DNA from: Thermoanaerobacterium xylanolyticum LX-11
GTDB lineage: Bacteria; Bacillota; Thermoanaerobacteria; Thermoanaerobacterales; Thermoanaerobacteraceae
Reading direction: 5' to 3'
DNA length: 64,000 nucleotides
Assembly (NCBI RefSeq): GCF_000189775.2
Contig: NC_015555.1
Location: 693,001-757,000, forward strand
The notes beneath the pieces are model-generated. The model was not told the origin of the DNA, searched no databases, and was given only the letters and a program-made list of their open reading frames with translations. Positions 63,107 to 64,000 of the stretch are shown here, one piece after another (positions within the stretch are counted from its first letter, which is position 1; each line of letters starts with the position of its first letter). The position numbers were made by a program, and so were the translations under genes.

Positions 63107-64000
63107 ATGAATGTTCTTGTTATAGGTGGCGGTGGCAGAGAGCATGCCATAGTTAAAAAGATCAGCGAAAGCAAAAGGGTAGATAAGATTTATTGTGCTC
63201 CTGGGAATGGTGGTATTTCGGATATAGCGGAATGCATCGATATAAATGTATCTGATGTGGAGAAGCTTAAGAAATTCGCTATTGACAATAATGTTGACTT
63301 GACTATTGTAGGGCCTGAAGTCCCACTGATGAAAGGCATAGTGGATGAATTCGAAAACAGCGGACTTAGAATTTTCGGACCAAGAAGGGACGCTGCTGCT
63401 ATCGAAGGCAGCAAATACTTTACAAAACTACTGCTTCATAAGTACAACATTCCTACAGCCAGATTTAAGGCTTTTGACAGATACGATGCGGCATTAAACT
63501 TTTTGAAGGATGTATGGTATCCTGTGGTCATAAAGGCGGACGGATTGGCGCAAGGTAAAGGGGTGTTTTTAGTATACAGCTATAAAGGTGCAAAAGAAGC
63601 TTTAGACATACTTATGAAGGAAAAACGGTTTGGAACATCTGGTGACACTGTGATAATAGAAGAGATGCTTTTCGGCAGAGAAGTCTCTGTGTTGGCATTT
63701 ACTGATGGAAAGACGATAGTCCCGATGGTATCTGCTATGGATTACAAGAGAATTTACGATGGGGATAAAGGACCAAACACAGGAGGCATGGGCAATATAG
63801 CTCCAAATCCTTATTTCGATGATAAATTGCTTAGTGTTGTGGTGGATACAATATTAAAACCAGTCATAACTTCGCTGAAAAAAGAAGGAATAGTCTATAA
63901 AGGAGTTCTTTATGCTGGGTTAATACTCACAGAAGATGGACCGAAGGTTTTAGAATTCAATGCAAGATTTGGAGATCCTGAAACACAAGTTGTCCTTCCG
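63107..64000 (+). CDS. purD: Phosphoribosylamine-glycine ligase, cut by window edge
   Basis: ATP-grasp enzyme joining glycine to phosphoribosylamine. The first 298 residues are present: MNVLVIGGGGREHAIVKKIS, 'VGPEVPLMKGIVDEFENSGL', 'GPRRDAAAIEGSKYFTKLLL', VIKADGLAQGKGVFL, 'NTGGMGNIAPNPYFDDKL' and LEFNARFGDPETQV. GGAGGAG precedes ATG 63107. The open frame continues past the right edge (family length about 420). Confidence 0.97.
   Translation, partial: MNVLVIGGGGREHAIVKKISESKRVDKIYCAPGNGGISDIAECIDINVSDVEKLKKFAIDNNVDLTIVGPEVPLMKGIVDEFENSGLRIFGPRRDAAAIEGSKYFTKLLLHKYNIPTARFKAFDRYDAALNFLKDVWYPVVIKADGLAQGKGVFLVYSYKGAKEALDILMKEKRFGTSGDTVIIEEMLFGREVSVLAFTDGKTIVPMVSAMDYKRIYDGDKGPNTGGMGNIAPNPYFDDKLLSVVVDTILKPVITSLKKEGIVYKGVLYAGLILTEDGPKVLEFNARFGDPETQVVLP

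Overview
The window looks like a chromosomal segment of a low-GC, spore-forming, motile anaerobic Firmicute, most like the Thermoanaerobacterium/Thermoanaerobacter group. This is inferred from the AT-rich sequence, the strong GGAGG ribosome binding sites, a CIRCE-controlled groESL, ykkC-type and purine riboswitches, a Rex redox repressor and the ISLre2 element. No search was run, so the genus is not proven.

Layout. 1-377 is the right end of an ISLre2-type insertion sequence; a full copy lies at 14747-16589 in the same orientation. Between the two copies are a polar amino acid ABC transporter, hpf, an unknown conserved gene, a tiny peptide ORF followed by a membrane HD-GYP protein and a DUF5317 protein, niaR, a bacteriohemerythrin, secA, prfB (with its programmed frameshift), tex, prpE and a TVP38-family membrane protein. 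From 16.6 to 20.7 kb are an amidohydrolase, ornithine carbamoyltransferase, carbamate kinase and an FMN-riboswitch-controlled riboflavin transporter ribU. From 20.8 to 32.3 kb are tsaE-tsaB-rimI-tsaD (t6A tRNA modification), a convergent ABC-F ATPase, motAB with a sigma-D-type promoter, rex, mntH, a P-loop/Asp23 fusion protein, an Ogg-type DNA glycosylase, a DUF554 protein and a HutP-like protein.

The accessory segment 32.4-38.3 kb is the most unusual part. It holds two short peptide ORFs, a perfect 29-bp inverted repeat, a radical SAM/SPASM gene broken by a frameshift and a stop codon, a PqqD-like RRE protein, an MFS exporter, an HTH-TPR (RRNPP-like) regulator, a further small ORF and a second MFS gene cut by a stop codon. 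It reads as a peptide-signalled radical-SAM RiPP locus that is decaying.

From 38.4 to 46 kb are a minus-strand branched-chain amino acid transporter (livKHMGF) and a plus-strand TrpX-type ABC transporter. From 46 to 50 kb are an unknown membrane protein, an AprX-like subtilisin, five very small hydrophobic proteins that look sporulation-associated, and a charged repeat protein. From 50 kb come groESL with CIRCE, guaB under a guanine-type riboswitch, guaA, then a tandem guanine + PRPP (ykkC subtype 2b) riboswitch ahead of a purine permease, and purECFMNHD running off the right edge. The right-hand 12 kb is thus a purine supply region in which guanine and PRPP sensing are combined: guaBA makes GMP, the permease imports bases and the pur genes make IMP de novo.
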